DNA from: Bradyrhizobium australiense
Lineage (GTDB): Bacteria > Pseudomonadota > Alphaproteobacteria > Rhizobiales > Xanthobacteraceae
Reading direction: 5' to 3'
DNA length: 64,000 bases
NCBI RefSeq assembly: GCF_013114825.1
Contig: NZ_JAAVLX010000012.1
Span: forward strand, 62,001-126,000
Positions 18,654 through 28,281 of the stretch are shown here, piece by piece. The translations under genes and the position numbers were made by a program. The number at the start of each line of letters is the position of its first letter. Position 1 is the first letter of the stretch. Under the pieces are notes generated by a model, which saw nothing but the letters and a program-made list of their open reading frames with translations, was not told the DNA's origin and did no database searches.

Positions 18654-19517
18654 ATGTATAGCCGAATCAGCGGCTCGTCCAATATTCAATACGCTCCCCT
18701 TGGCGAGGGTGACGAAATGAGACCGTCAGCAAGTAGAGCCGAGAAAACTGATGCGGACAGCCAAAGACTCGCGGACATGTTCGCAAAGATGCGCTTTGCC
18801 GCACCGGATTCTAACGCTGGCTCATCTTCGGCAGTAACGCCGTTATATTCCCTCGTTCCCAGACCTCCAATTGTGAAGATCGACAAGCCTTTATTTAGGA
18901 GAGAAGCGAAGCGCTTTTATGACGATGAAATCAAGCACATCGCCACTAATCCACAAGAGTACTCGGATTTCATATCCGAAAAAGCCAAGCGCATCGCTCA
19001 GGTCGCCGAGAAATACGGCACAACTAACGATAGCGAGCGCGCGCGATATTTCAGCTATCAATTAGGAAAGCAAAGTGTCGGACTTCTAAGAACGGAAGGC
19101 GGATTCAGCATGACTGAGTTCGAAGGCGAAAAGTGGCGCGAACTATTTCCTGAGCGAACCGAAATCACATCCGTTGTAGATCTTCAGCTTACTCACCCGC
19201 TTGTCGAGAACGCAGGTGATATTCTGTTGGAGTATCAACTTCGACTCGACGGCGAACGACCGCTGCTCAATTGGCGTGCTGCCAATCAAGAGTCAAAAGC
19301 CCGTGCAGCGAAGATGGGATTCGTCGCGGTTGACGAGAACAATATGGTACTTGATCCTACCCAGTACCCCGACATTTGGATAAAGAACACTGCCGGTGAA
19401 TGGCAGCGCAAAAACAAACCTCCACTATATCTCTCCAAAGCTGCGCGCGGTGAGAGCAGTAATATCGGGAGTGCAGCAAGTCCCACCACGTACTCGTACG
19501 AGGATGACTTTATGTAG
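18654..19517 (+). CDS. nopP: NopP-like type III effector, copy 2
   Basis: A 287-residue paralogue of the product at 16988-17860, from the ATG at 18654 (MYSRISGSSNIQYAPLG). A GTG at 18618 is in frame, but the ATG fits the paralogue and the tts box spacing. Blocks shared with copy 1 are DSERARYFSYQLGKQSVGLL, THPLVENAGDILLEYQLRLD, a Met-Gly-Phe-Val strand and WQRKNKPPLYLSKA. It keeps FSMTEFEGEKWRELFPERTE, which fits NopP better than copy 1 does, and lacks the acidic tail of copy 1. It would be exported by the type III machinery, none of whose structural genes are in this window. The frame is intact. Confidence 0.78.
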   Translation: MYSRISGSSNIQYAPLGEGDEMRPSASRAEKTDADSQRLADMFAKMRFAAPDSNAGSSSAVTPLYSLVPRPPIVKIDKPLFRREAKRFYDDEIKHIATNPQEYSDFISEKAKRIAQVAEKYGTTNDSERARYFSYQLGKQSVGLLRTEGGFSMTEFEGEKWRELFPERTEITSVVDLQLTHPLVENAGDILLEYQLRLDGERPLLNWRAANQESKARAAKMGFVAVDENNMVLDPTQYPDIWIKNTAGEWQRKNKPPLYLSKAARGESSNIGSAASPTTYSYEDDFM

Positions 19518-20067
19518 ATCGAATGGGATCTTTTAGAGTCGCGACGGAGAAGACCGGATCTGACCGTGTCTTGTTTACTATGCAGCGATCCTCTTCAGCC
19601 TGGATCACATGTGTGGACGGCTCCCGTGGCACAAGAGCCTTCGTTGGCGACTATCAACCGCCTCGGCTGGTTCTTGGACGCTTAGCGCAATTCGGCGCTC
19701 CTCAGCTCGTCCGGACCCCTTAAGCTTGGCCCAATCGCCGTAACGGCATCAAATCGATCTTGCCGGCGGATTGCTTGGGAGGCCGACTTACGCCCAAAGC
19801 TTTGCTGTCACAGAAAGTTGTTGAAGCTTTCGGTCTGCTTCTGGCGAGCACCACTTACTCACGCCGGTGTCGTTGATCCCGAACTTTACTGACCAGGAGG
19901 AACCGGCTTCGTTACGACACCGACTTTGCAGATGTAGCACAGTGATCATCGGTAGGACGCGGTGAAATATTGTGTGAGCATTGGCCTATTGCGCCGGACG
20001 GTTGGGCCTCACTTTTCGCATTCATGCTGATTTGGGTGTGAAGATTCGGCGGCCACTTCGACTAAGC
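19518..20067. other. No gene seen
   Basis: The stretch between nopP copy 2 and the next gene has only short frames without motifs. No terminator hairpin with a T-run was found. Confidence 0.4.
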
Positions 20068-20487
20068 ATGGAGAAGAAGATGTTTCAACGATTGCTAAAG
20101 GCGCGCAGCGGTGTCTATTTCAAGGCCCGATCGACTAGTCGTGATGCCGAAACTGATCGTGCCCGTGCTACGTCCATTTTTCGTTCGATAGAGGACGCGC
20201 TGCAAGGCGCGATGGCCGAGCAAGCTGACCTAAAATCGAGTGTCGATGAAGCGTTAGCGCGGTCGGCAGTAACGTTGGGCAATGATTCCGATGAATATCT
20301 TACGCGCGATCCAGAAGATAACCATTATCAGAATTTGCTTGGTAGTGAAATAGCGGAAGGGGAAAGGCGGTTGAACCAGCTAGAAGTCACTATCAGGCAT
20401 ATCCAGTTTTTGAAAACCGCGCTCGTCACGCGATTTCCGGACCTCGGTTTCGGAGACAACACTCCTCATGCGAAAGATATCGGATGA
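20068..20487 (+). CDS. Hypothetical protein with helical, coiled-coil-like make-up
   Basis: A 139-residue protein beginning MEKKMFQRLLKARSGVYFKA at an ATG at 20068; the frame is open upstream to 19981. It is charged and mostly helical (RARATSIFRSIEDALQGAMA, EIAEGERRLNQLEVTIRHIQ), with no membrane segment or signal peptide. Codon use looks like real coding sequence. No family recognised and no operon partner. Given its place near two effector genes I looked for a tts box upstream and found none. Confidence 0.5.
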   Translation: MEKKMFQRLLKARSGVYFKARSTSRDAETDRARATSIFRSIEDALQGAMAEQADLKSSVDEALARSAVTLGNDSDEYLTRDPEDNHYQNLLGSEIAEGERRLNQLEVTIRHIQFLKTALVTRFPDLGFGDNTPHAKDIG

Positions 20488-20689
20488 GAGTGGCTCAACA
20501 GGAACGTGGCCAATCCCTGGATTGGCGCGTTCACCCTGATCGCTTGAGGTTTCATTGGGACCGGCGCAGGCTCGCTGATAAAGGGTGAGCCCACCGCAGG
20601 CGAACCGGTGCGCCGAGGCTAGTTGGCGCCGCAGTGCGCAAGAGGGCCTGATAAGCGACAACTAGCGGCCGTCGGTCTTCTCTACCGAT

Positions 20690-21141
20690 CACGGGTTCGA
20701 TAGCGGATCAGCGGCGAAGCTCGCGTTCGATGACTCCGAAGACCCTGTGCTCTGGCCGAGATGAAGACGCGTCCTGGGTTGGCGGTTGTGTGGCCGCGAT
20801 AGCCCTTAACCACATAGGCGCGCTCGACTGTGCCGCCGGTGAGTTTCTCGGTACTTCAATGGCATTCGCGGCGCCTGTGGAACAGGGGTCGTAGGCCCAG
20901 CGATCGCACAACCCGTTGGTCAGACAGCCCGCAGATGCTTGAGCAGCAGCAGTCCGATCAGGGAGCGGCTTGCGATGTCCGCCCGGCCTCGTTAAGTAGA
21001 GCGGCGCGACCTCGCCATCAATCCAGTCCCAATCGATCTTGCCTCGAGCTGCACCAACTCGCGCTTCAGGTTGATGATCTGATCCAGCCCGGCGCGAACC
21101 AGATCGCCCTCCCCAGTCGTCTTTGGCTTATTCGGTTCCAT
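20690..21141 (-). mobile_element. IS5-type transposase with internal deletion
   Basis: The minus strand starts MEPNKPKTTGEGDLVRAGLD at 21141, includes LIGLLLLKHLRAV and a CDRWAYDP-like segment, then jumps to VERAYVVKGYRGHTTANPGR, VFISGQ and VFGVIERELRRRSAIEPVIG. The order (LxLLKH..GLSDExVCxRW, then ERxYVDKGYRGH, then RRxFISGQ, then RELRRRSAIEPVIGHxK) is that of a common IS5-group transposase, but the catalytic middle is missing and stops are present. Confidence 0.7.
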
Positions 21142-22378
21142 CGCCCCTCCCCTGCATCACGGAATCACGCGTCGATTCGAGAATCTGCTCAATAAAATTT
21201 AGGAGCTCCCGAGGCCGCGAGTTGCGAAAGTTTGCAATTCCGCCTTCGCCAGAAAATTGAATCTCTGATCACGGCTTTAGGGATTCTTCACGAGCGACTA
21301 AGAAGTTTGCGCGGATAGCTTCACGTGCACATTTCCGCTCTCTTGGTGAGCTGTTTTGGGCCATAGGCCAAGATAGTTTCGGCGACCCGCGGGATTTAGT
21401 TTGGGGGCGCGCTCTTCGTGAATTGAATTAGCGACACGTGATTAACCACTATCGAGAGCATGCTCTACCCGTGGACTGGCTGCGATACCAACGAATTTCA
21501 TATCTCGAGTTCGCACTTGCCCTTTGAAGCGATCAGCCCTGCTGCAGATGCACCCAACTGCTCGCCTTGGTGAGGGAAATACTTTCGCGTCCGTGACGGA
21601 CGATCTTGACGTTGGCCGGTGCTAGGGGGCTCATTGAACCCAAATGCGAAAGCATTGTTGCTGCCTCGGCCGGCGTCATTTGCCCTCCATCTTGTCGTCC
21701 CGATCGTGTTCGGTTGCGGACGTTGATGTGGAGAATCCGACTACTGGCGCTAAATCATTCCACAGATTCTGCTTCGCGCGCGCGGTTTTTCCTTCTTCAA
21801 GCGACGCGCAGAGCACTTCGGCGTGTGGCACGCCGATTGCTGAGATGAGGATTGCCGCAGTTAAAGAGCGGCGCGCTGGTCGCCGACCTAGGAATTCACA
21901 ATGAGACTCGTTCGATTGATCTTGATCAATGTGGCGTTGACGCTAGTCGTAACTGTACGACCGGCAGACATTGATGTGGCCGTAGCCCGCCAACTTAACC
22001 CCACCGACCAAGGAAATAGTCTTGAGCATGAAGCGGACGGCTGCTCACGAAGCAGCTGTGAGCTTGGGCGCGAATCGGCAATGCTACAACCAGATCACGC
22101 AACGTGCGCAGCCGTTGAAGAGCAGCGCCGACCGCGAAGCAACGCTGGGTTCATCGATCTCCAAAAGGCCTGAGGCTCACGTGATCATTGAACACTATGA
22201 TTAGGTGCTCAAAGGGCCAGACCTGGACCGCAGGTCGGCTGGCATCTGGCAGTCGACAAGGCTGACGATCAGCCTCACCAGTTCACGACCGTGATCCTGT
22301 TTGCATCGGGATCGCGACGTTCGCTTGACTTGGTGATCTTCGATTTGCCGGTGCCTAGTCGACTAACGCAGCGCAAGC
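21142..22378. other. Largely non-coding stretch
   Basis: The only candidate is a 90-codon frame at 21901-22173 that starts MRLVRLILINVALTLVVTVR, a possible signal peptide, but the rest has no motif and other frames look equally coding. I find no IS, RNA or repeat. Confidence 0.3.
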
Positions 22379-22567
22379 ATGGGATACGAATTGACGCACT
22401 GGAGCAAACCAAAACCGCGAGTGATTGAAGGCGGCAAGGTCGATGGGGCATTACATGCTGATACTTTGCAGCCGCGGATGGTGTGGAACCCCTGGCCGCT
22501 TGCGGCGCTCCTCCTCAACGCGCTCCTGTGGGCCGGTATCTGCTGGCTCATTTACGCGTTCTTATGA
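22379..22567 (+). CDS. Small single-pass membrane protein
   Basis: A 62-residue protein from ATG 22379: a charged N-terminus (THWSKPKPRVIEGGKVDG) and one strong transmembrane helix at the C-terminus (WPLAALLLNALLWAGICWLI, about residues 40-60), ending in two further hydrophobic residues. This tail-anchored plan is common in small uncharacterised rhizobial proteins. No clear operon partner; the gene lies downstream of nothing recognisable and converges on the gibberellin operon. Confidence 0.5.
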   Translation: MGYELTHWSKPKPRVIEGGKVDGALHADTLQPRMVWNPWPLAALLLNALLWAGICWLIYAFL

Positions 22568-23031
22568 GCGAGACGGTGTGCCAACCAGCCAAATGCTGGC
22601 GCCACAAGGATGGACACCTTGGCAAGCGCAATCTTGCATACACACCTGTGGTCATCGACTGACCTTTCTCAGCGGCTCGCGGTCTCAAGAAAGGCACGTA
22701 CGTACGCGCGCCGGGTGGATTAGCTACCTTATCGGCCACCAACGCCAAACGCCGCAATACGCTTCGCCATTGCGCCCCACGGACCCGAGGCGCGCAATTC
22801 GATCTGCGTCAGGTCCAACTTGGCCAATGCGCAGTGTTCGAACCGGATATACTCCCAGCCGGGCGGCGACCGTGGCCGGCGCCGTTCGCCGATCCAGCAC
22901 GAGGTCCAGATCGTCGTCCTTGCGCGGGCTCAGCGCGGTGTCGCTCCTGCTCGCTCCATCCGTCGCATCGGGCGACGGCGTTGCGTCGGATCGGCGACGG
23001 CAGTGCGCGCACGCCGCCGCCTCCCGCGCGT
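22568..23031. other. Region after the gibberellin operon
   Basis: Some GA operons carry an isopentenyl diphosphate isomerase gene at this end; I could not find its motifs. On minus near 22860-22735 one frame reads GWEYIRFEHCALAKLDLTQI then ELRASGPWGAMAKRIAAFGV, coding-like but unassigned. Confidence 0.35.
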
Positions 23032-23934
23032 TCAGGCCGGCGTACGCTGCCCTCCCCCCGCAGCGTCGCTGCGGTAGCGGCCGGTCGAGGTCTGGTAGTA
23101 CTGCGTGCGGAGGGCCGCCATGGCCTCGATCAACGGTCCCCACGGCGCGGGAAAGCGTTCTTCCGCCATCACCCGGTGCAGCATGCGCGTATGGCCGGCC
23201 AGCTCATCGTTGAGGAAGTCCATCACAGGCATAGCCGGATAGCGCTGCATCAGCAGGATCGCCGCGTTGCCGGCCTCACCGGCCGACCTGTCCTTGTCGC
23301 GTCCATGCAGATCGTTCTGCAGGCGCCCTATCGCGGAAATGAGCCGCAGGACCTGGCGAAACGTCGGACGCGCGCGCAAGGTCGCCATGTCCAGCCCCCA
23401 CAGCAACGACAGGCAACAGAACACGTTGGCGTAGGCGATCGAATCGATGCCGTTGTGCAGGTACTCGGCGTAGGACCAGCGTTCCGCCCCTGCCGCCTGC
23501 GCGTGTCCGGCGCGCAGCGCCGCGCAGTAGCACCGGGTATCGTCGAGAAGCTGAGCATAGTCGCGCCGATCGTAGGCGAGCGCGGCCAGCGAAGCGCGCA
23601 GCACAGCGCAGCCCTCGAATCCGGGTAGCGCGCACGGCACGCCCTGCCCCAGCGCCTGCTCCACCGCGGCGAGCTGCTCCGGCGCGATCAGGCCAAGGTC
23701 GTTGCAATCGTCGAGCCAGAACAGCAGCGCCAGTTCGCAATAGAACGTCACGATCAGCGTTTCGTCCTGCGGATCGCGGCCGGTGCGGGCGCTGGTGTCG
23801 CGCAGGCTCGGGTGGATGCGCTGCAGGATGTACTGGCCGCCCCTGACCGCTTCCACGGCATGCTCGTCGGCGAACCCGGTCAGGGAACGCCCCCACTCCA
23901 GCACCTGCTGCAGCGCGCGTTCGGTCTGGATCAT
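23032..23934 (-). CDS. ks: ent-Kaurene synthase (KS)
   Basis: Class I diterpene cyclase that turns ent-copalyl diphosphate into ent-kaurene, the last gene of the operon. The 300-residue size equals known rhizobial KS proteins. The Mg-binding aspartate-rich motif is LDDCNDLG (D75, D76, D79), and the second metal site is likely RLQNDLHGRDKD (N207, D208). The ATG at 23934 overlaps the stop of the copalyl synthase gene (ATGA), so the two are translationally coupled. The long upstream part of the reading frame is a shadow of that gene. Working in the cytoplasm, KS should hand ent-kaurene to the P450 CYP117. Confidence 0.93.
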   Translation of the reverse strand: MIQTERALQQVLEWGRSLTGFADEHAVEAVRGGQYILQRIHPSLRDTSARTGRDPQDETLIVTFYCELALLFWLDDCNDLGLIAPEQLAAVEQALGQGVPCALPGFEGCAVLRASLAALAYDRRDYAQLLDDTRCYCAALRAGHAQAAGAERWSYAEYLHNGIDSIAYANVFCCLSLLWGLDMATLRARPTFRQVLRLISAIGRLQNDLHGRDKDRSAGEAGNAAILLMQRYPAMPVMDFLNDELAGHTRMLHRVMAEERFPAPWGPLIEAMAALRTQYYQTSTGRYRSDAAGGGQRTPA

Positions 23935-25481
23935 GGCGCCGCTCCTGCTCCTTCGGCCGGGACGCGCCGCCCCCAACGAAGCGCCAGCCACAACCCGGCG
24001 AGTTCGGCCACGCGCACGACCCGGGTGGGGCAATACAGTTCCTTGCCGATCCACAGCGGCGTCTGTGGCAATCGATGCGCCGCATGGCGGGCGAGCATCC
24101 ACTCCAGCGCACGCGCCACCGCCTGCGCGATGCGACGGCGCCCAGTTGGCTCTTCCCTCCCGTTCATCACGTGCAACGCGAACAGCGCATAGGCGGTTTC
24201 CTCGAATGTGGACGCGCGACCGGCGCCCCAGCCTCCGTCGTCGCGCTGCGCCTGCAGCAGCGCCGCCAGCGCGCGCTCGTCGCGCCACCGGGGCTTGCCT
24301 TGCGCCAGCGCAACGACGGCGTGCGCGGTGGGATACAGCCACGAAACGTGCCATTTTTCGTTGTCCCATAGACGGTTCGGGTTGCGATTGGCCTCGACGT
24401 AGGCGCTGGTGCCGGCAGCGGGCTTTCCCAACAGTCGCAACGCATGCAGGGCATGAATGTTGGTCGACACCGAAGCATTGCGCTCGCCGGGGAAGGTGAC
24501 GAACTTCTCGCCGACTTCGAAATGGCGCAACGCATCGAAGGCCCCGTCGCGGCCTGCAAGGCGCAGGACGCACAACGCAACGGCGGTGTCGTCCGCATCG
24601 GCCGCGAAGTGCAAGGCCGGGCCCAGGCCGCGCACGCCCAGGCGGGCGTCGAGCTGCGCGACGATCACGCGCACCGCCTCGGCGAGCGCGGGATGCGCGA
24701 ACAGCCCGGCCAGATACAGGGTGTACAGCGACCAGCATGGCTCGAACACATTGATCGGCCAGACGTTGGGAACGACACCTTCGATGCCGCTACGCGTCGC
24801 CCGCGATGCCGCCTGCAGATACGCGTCGGCGCGCCCGATCTGTGGCGTGCTCCCTTTTGTCACGGCGTGCGCACGCCACGCGGCAGTGGCCGCCGGACTG
24901 ATGCCGATACTGCCGTCATCATCCGGAGATGCGGTGGTCGGCGACGTCCCCCAGGCTTCCCAGGAGTGCAGCAACGGATGGCCGCTCGGCAACGTCGCCA
25001 CCGCCGACAGCTTGACCAGGCACGCTTGTCGCAACGGCAACAGCGCCAGGTGGCGCGGAAACGCCACGCCCCCCAGCAAAGATGCGGCCTCGCCGCAAAA
25101 CTGCGGCAGGATCAGCTCCGCGCCGATCGGCGCGTCTTCGGGCACCGCATGCGCGTAGGGATCGGGCTGGCGCTGGAGGAACCCGGTTGCAGCCTGGACT
25201 GCGTCCGCAGCGCCGGGAAGAGGATCGGCACGCTGCAATGCCAGCAACGCCGCCCACGTGGGCGCATAGCGAAACAGCGGGAAGTCCGCGCTTCCCCATC
25301 CGCCATCGGCCTGTTGCTGCGCGATGAGCCACGCGTATGCGTCCTGCCGACCGGTGACGTTGCCGTGAAACTGCAGAGCTCGCGCCGTGTCGTAGACGGA
25401 CGGGCCGACGCTGCCGCCATCGCTCATCTCGCTCAGCAAGTGGCGCAATTCGGAAAGGATCTGTTCGGACAGCGCGTTCAC
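23931..25481 (-). CDS. cps: ent-Copalyl diphosphate synthase (CPS)
   Basis: Class II diterpene cyclase that protonates GGPP and closes it to ent-copalyl diphosphate. The 516-residue protein has the catalytic DxDD motif as DADD (295-298) in LHFAADADDTAVALC, QW-like repeats (QQQADGGWGSADFPLFRYA; QRDDGGWG) and the VVPNVWPINVFEPCWSLY segment. The start is the GTG at 25481, preceded by AAGGAAC; the open frame continues upstream but is not CPS-like. It overlaps KS by 4 bases. Rhizobial CPS works with a separate KS, unlike fungal fused enzymes, and this arrangement is seen here. Confidence 0.93.
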   Translation of the reverse strand: MNALSEQILSELRHLLSEMSDGGSVGPSVYDTARALQFHGNVTGRQDAYAWLIAQQQADGGWGSADFPLFRYAPTWAALLALQRADPLPGAADAVQAATGFLQRQPDPYAHAVPEDAPIGAELILPQFCGEAASLLGGVAFPRHLALLPLRQACLVKLSAVATLPSGHPLLHSWEAWGTSPTTASPDDDGSIGISPAATAAWRAHAVTKGSTPQIGRADAYLQAASRATRSGIEGVVPNVWPINVFEPCWSLYTLYLAGLFAHPALAEAVRVIVAQLDARLGVRGLGPALHFAADADDTAVALCVLRLAGRDGAFDALRHFEVGEKFVTFPGERNASVSTNIHALHALRLLGKPAAGTSAYVEANRNPNRLWDNEKWHVSWLYPTAHAVVALAQGKPRWRDERALAALLQAQRDDGGWGAGRASTFEETAYALFALHVMNGREEPTGRRRIAQAVARALEWMLARHAAHRLPQTPLWIGKELYCPTRVVRVAELAGLWLALRWGRRVPAEGAGAAP

Positions 25482-25785
25482 GCGGGATGTTCCTTCTGCA
25501 GACGGTCGACGAGAACCAGGATCGGGCAGACGCCGCGCACGTCGCCGCAGGCCGTTGCGGCCCGGCCCATGGGCAGCGCCGGATGGCTGCCTGCTCCGGC
25601 GCGGCGACGCGCCCCGATGCTGCGCCGGTCCGCGGCATGGGTCTCCGCGCAGCGCGCCGCGTGCACCGCGGCCGCGCTGGGCAACCGCTGCGATCGGCGC
25701 CGCGGACTCGGACAGAGTGCAGCATGCACCGCTGCCGCCTGCCGATCGCAGCGGCACAGGGGCGACTCGATGCGGACGGGCGCGC
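25482..25785 (-). other. 304-base gap inside the gibberellin operon
   Basis: Between the GGPP synthase stop and the CPS start lies a very G+C-rich spacer, while most other junctions in the operon overlap or are only a few bases long. Frames are open through it, as expected for this composition, but none has a motif. It may hold an internal promoter or be the scar of a lost gene. Confidence 0.4.
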
Positions 25786-26793
25786 TCACGCGCATGGCAC
25801 GTGCTTGAACAGATACGCCTTGGCCCGCTGCAGCATCTGCGCCAACCTTTCCGCACGCGGCCCCAGCGGGACGATGGCCTCCCCGGCGTCGCGCAACAGA
25901 TCCGGCGCGAACTGGCGCGCTGCCTGCAGCCCCATGGTCGACACACAGGTCGGCTTCTGCGCCGCCGCGTCCTTGCCGGGGGTCTTGCCCAGCGTCGCGG
26001 TATCCGCTGTCGCGTCGAGAATGTCGTCCACCACCTGTAACGCCAGGCCGAAACAGGCGCTGTAGCGATCGAGCGCACAGTATAGCGCAGCGTGCGCGGC
26101 ATCCTCCGCGATGGCGCATAGCGCGCCCATGCGAACGGACGCGCGCACTAGCGCTCCGGTCTTCATCCGGTGCATCGCCAGGATCCTGTCCAGCTCGACG
26201 TGCTTTCCAACCAGCGACAGATCCATGGCCTGCCCGCCTGCGGCACCCTCGGCGGACACCGCCTGCGCCAGTTCGCGCACGAGCGCGATACGGTTGTCGC
26301 CCGGCGCATCCAGGCTCGCCAGGGTCAGGAAGGCGTGCGCCTGCAGCGCATCGCCGACCACGATCGCGGTCGCTTCGCCGAACTTGACGTGCACGGTCGG
26401 AAGCCCGCGGCGAAGCACGTCGTCGTCCATCGCGGGCAGGTCATCGTGGACCAGGGTACAGGCGTGCATCATCTCGATGGCGGCGCTGACGTCGTCGAGC
26501 ATGTGCGCCGGCGTGTCGGCCAGCGCTCCGGCAGCCAGACAGAGCAAGGCGCGGGTGCGCTTGCCGCCATGCAAGGTGGCGTAGCGCATCGCCGCCATCA
26601 GCTCGGTCTCGCCGTCGTCTTGACCGCAGAGAAGACGCGCCAGCGCCTGTTCGACCCGCTTTGCGCCGTCCTGCATCCAGATCTCCGGCAGCAGCCAGCC
26701 GGATGCGCCGCGCGCCTGCGCGCCCAATCCACCGAGCGCGGAAACGTTAGTTCGCTCGCCGTGTAGTGTGCAACCGGTCTGCATGTTGTTCAT
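25786..26793 (-). CDS. ggps: Geranylgeranyl diphosphate synthase
   Basis: Trans-prenyltransferase that builds GGPP from isopentenyl and allylic diphosphates, feeding CPS. The 335-residue product has GGKRTRALL (76-84), the first aspartate-rich motif DDLPAMDD (117-124) and the second DDILD (256-260), plus GGQAMDL and MKTGALV. Residues before the first aspartate motif are small, consistent with C20 chain length. I start at the ATG at 26793 (MNNMQTGC); the longer frame to 26859 has no support. A separate operon copy is typical of GA clusters because the housekeeping gene makes shorter products. Confidence 0.9.
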   Translation of the reverse strand: MNNMQTGCTLHGERTNVSALGGLGAQARGASGWLLPEIWMQDGAKRVEQALARLLCGQDDGETELMAAMRYATLHGGKRTRALLCLAAGALADTPAHMLDDVSAAIEMMHACTLVHDDLPAMDDDVLRRGLPTVHVKFGEATAIVVGDALQAHAFLTLASLDAPGDNRIALVRELAQAVSAEGAAGGQAMDLSLVGKHVELDRILAMHRMKTGALVRASVRMGALCAIAEDAAHAALYCALDRYSACFGLALQVVDDILDATADTATLGKTPGKDAAAQKPTCVSTMGLQAARQFAPDLLRDAGEAIVPLGPRAERLAQMLQRAKAYLFKHVPCA

Positions 26794-26937
26794 GTCATTG
26801 TACCTGCCAGGAGACGGCCAGGCGAGCGGCGAGCCGCCGCGGTGTTGCCGGCCTCGCACCGAGCGCGCGCGCCAAGTGCAGCAATGCCGCGCGTCGCCGG
26901 CGCCGCTGCCTCACCACACGGGGCATGCGATGCCAGC

Positions 26938-28281
26938 TCATGAGAATCCGATGCGGATAGTCATGGACGGATGTGCGGTCGGGTAATAGCGCCGGCCTTT
27001 TTCGACGCCGCTCAGCAACCGCGGCCGCACCCCGGCCTCGTGCATGGTCAGCGCCAAGGCGATACAGAACTGCACCAGTTCCAGCCATGCCAGGTGGTAG
27101 CCCATGCAGACGTGTGGGCCGGTACCGAACTGCAGCATGTCGACCGGCCGGATCGGCTCGGTGCGTTGCAGCCACCGCGCCAGCCGAAACTGATCAGGCG
27201 CCTCGTGCAGCAGCGCCGAGGTCGAGAAATGCAGCAGCGGGATGCACAGATCGGTGCCCGCAGGAATGCGCTGTTGGCCGAGTCGCAATTCACGCAGTGC
27301 GCGACGCACTAGGAGCGGCGTCGCCGGATGCACGCGCAGCGTCTCGCGGAACAGCGCCTCGGCGACCGGACACTGCGCCAGGTCCGCGTGCCGGGTCGGC
27401 ACCGCGCCTACGCGTTGCGCCTCCTCGACCAGGACGTCCCACAGCCCAGGCTGCCGCGCTAGCTCGATCACCATCCAGGCCATCGTCGAGGCGGTGGTGT
27501 CGTGACCACCAAGCAGCAGCAAGCGGATATTGGCGACCAGGACGTCATCGGAAAGCGCATCGTCGCTGCGATCGAAGGCGCTCACCATGTCGTTGATCAA
27601 CCCGGTGCGCGAGGCATGTTCGCGCGCGGCGCGGACGAACTCGCGCAAGCGCGCATCGATCCAGTCGCGGGCGGCGCGGCCGCGCCGCAAGGGCAGTCCG
27701 GGCAGGTCGACCGGGGGCGCGACGATCAACTGCAGCAGTTGCCGGTACTTGCGATGCCATCCCGGCAGGTCCTGCGCGGGGATTCCCATGAGACTGAAGA
27801 TGAGCTTGAGCATCAGGTCGCCAGTTTCGCGCAGGATGGTTACGTCGCCGCGGTCCCGCCACGCCTGCACGCGCGCCCGGATGACGGGCGCGAACAGTTC
27901 GCCGATGCCGGCCTGGGTCAGCCCCTTGGGCAGAAGCGCCGCCTGGATCGCATCGCGCGCCTGCCGGTGCGCGATGCCGTCCTGGGCGACCAACGTTCCG
28001 CCAAACAATTCGGGCGCGATGTCTTCGATCAGCGCCGAGGACACGTCCTTGTGCCGGAGCAGTGCGAGAGCATCCGGATCCAGACTGGTCATCAGGTGTC
28101 CGGCAGGGCCGAAATCTAGCCAGAAGTGGCTGCCCAGCGTCCGTTCCGCGCGCCACAGCAGGCGCGGCAGGTCGCAGACGACGGCGGGAAGATGCCCGAC
28201 CAAGGGAAAAGCGCCGGGCACGACCGGGATGTCGTGCCGCAGCCGATGCCGACGGTTCAGCGGGTTGAGCAGCATGTCCAT
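26938..28281 (-). CDS. cyp117: Cytochrome P450 CYP117 (ent-kaurene oxidase)
   Basis: P450 that oxidises ent-kaurene to ent-kaurenoic acid. The 447-residue protein has the I-helix oxygen motif GGHDTT (258-263), the ExxR pair E313/R316 (FRETLR) and the haem-binding loop FGTGPHVCMG with C392. The N-terminus VVPGAFPLVGHLP is the usual proline hinge, without a membrane anchor, so it is soluble as in other bacteria. The ATG at 28281 overlaps the stop of the SDR gene (ATGA). Electrons may come from the ferredoxin encoded two genes upstream. The assignment to CYP117 rests on motifs plus the conserved gene order. Confidence 0.9.
   Translation of the reverse strand: MDMLLNPLNRRHRLRHDIPVVPGAFPLVGHLPAVVCDLPRLLWRAERTLGSHFWLDFGPAGHLMTSLDPDALALLRHKDVSSALIEDIAPELFGGTLVAQDGIAHRQARDAIQAALLPKGLTQAGIGELFAPVIRARVQAWRDRGDVTILRETGDLMLKLIFSLMGIPAQDLPGWHRKYRQLLQLIVAPPVDLPGLPLRRGRAARDWIDARLREFVRAAREHASRTGLINDMVSAFDRSDDALSDDVLVANIRLLLLGGHDTTASTMAWMVIELARQPGLWDVLVEEAQRVGAVPTRHADLAQCPVAEALFRETLRVHPATPLLVRRALRELRLGQQRIPAGTDLCIPLLHFSTSALLHEAPDQFRLARWLQRTEPIRPVDMLQFGTGPHVCMGYHLAWLELVQFCIALALTMHEAGVRPRLLSGVEKGRRYYPTAHPSMTIRIGFS

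Noticed and set aside
22568..23031. Possible isopentenyl diphosphate isomerase at the end of the GA operon
   Set aside because: Searched for its conserved Cys and Glu motifs in three minus frames and found none.
24444..25808. A 454-codon open frame on plus inside the CPS gene
   Set aside because: It is a shadow of high-GC codon use on the opposite strand; the composition is Arg/Ala-rich and no motif is present, while the minus frame holds CPS with DxDD.
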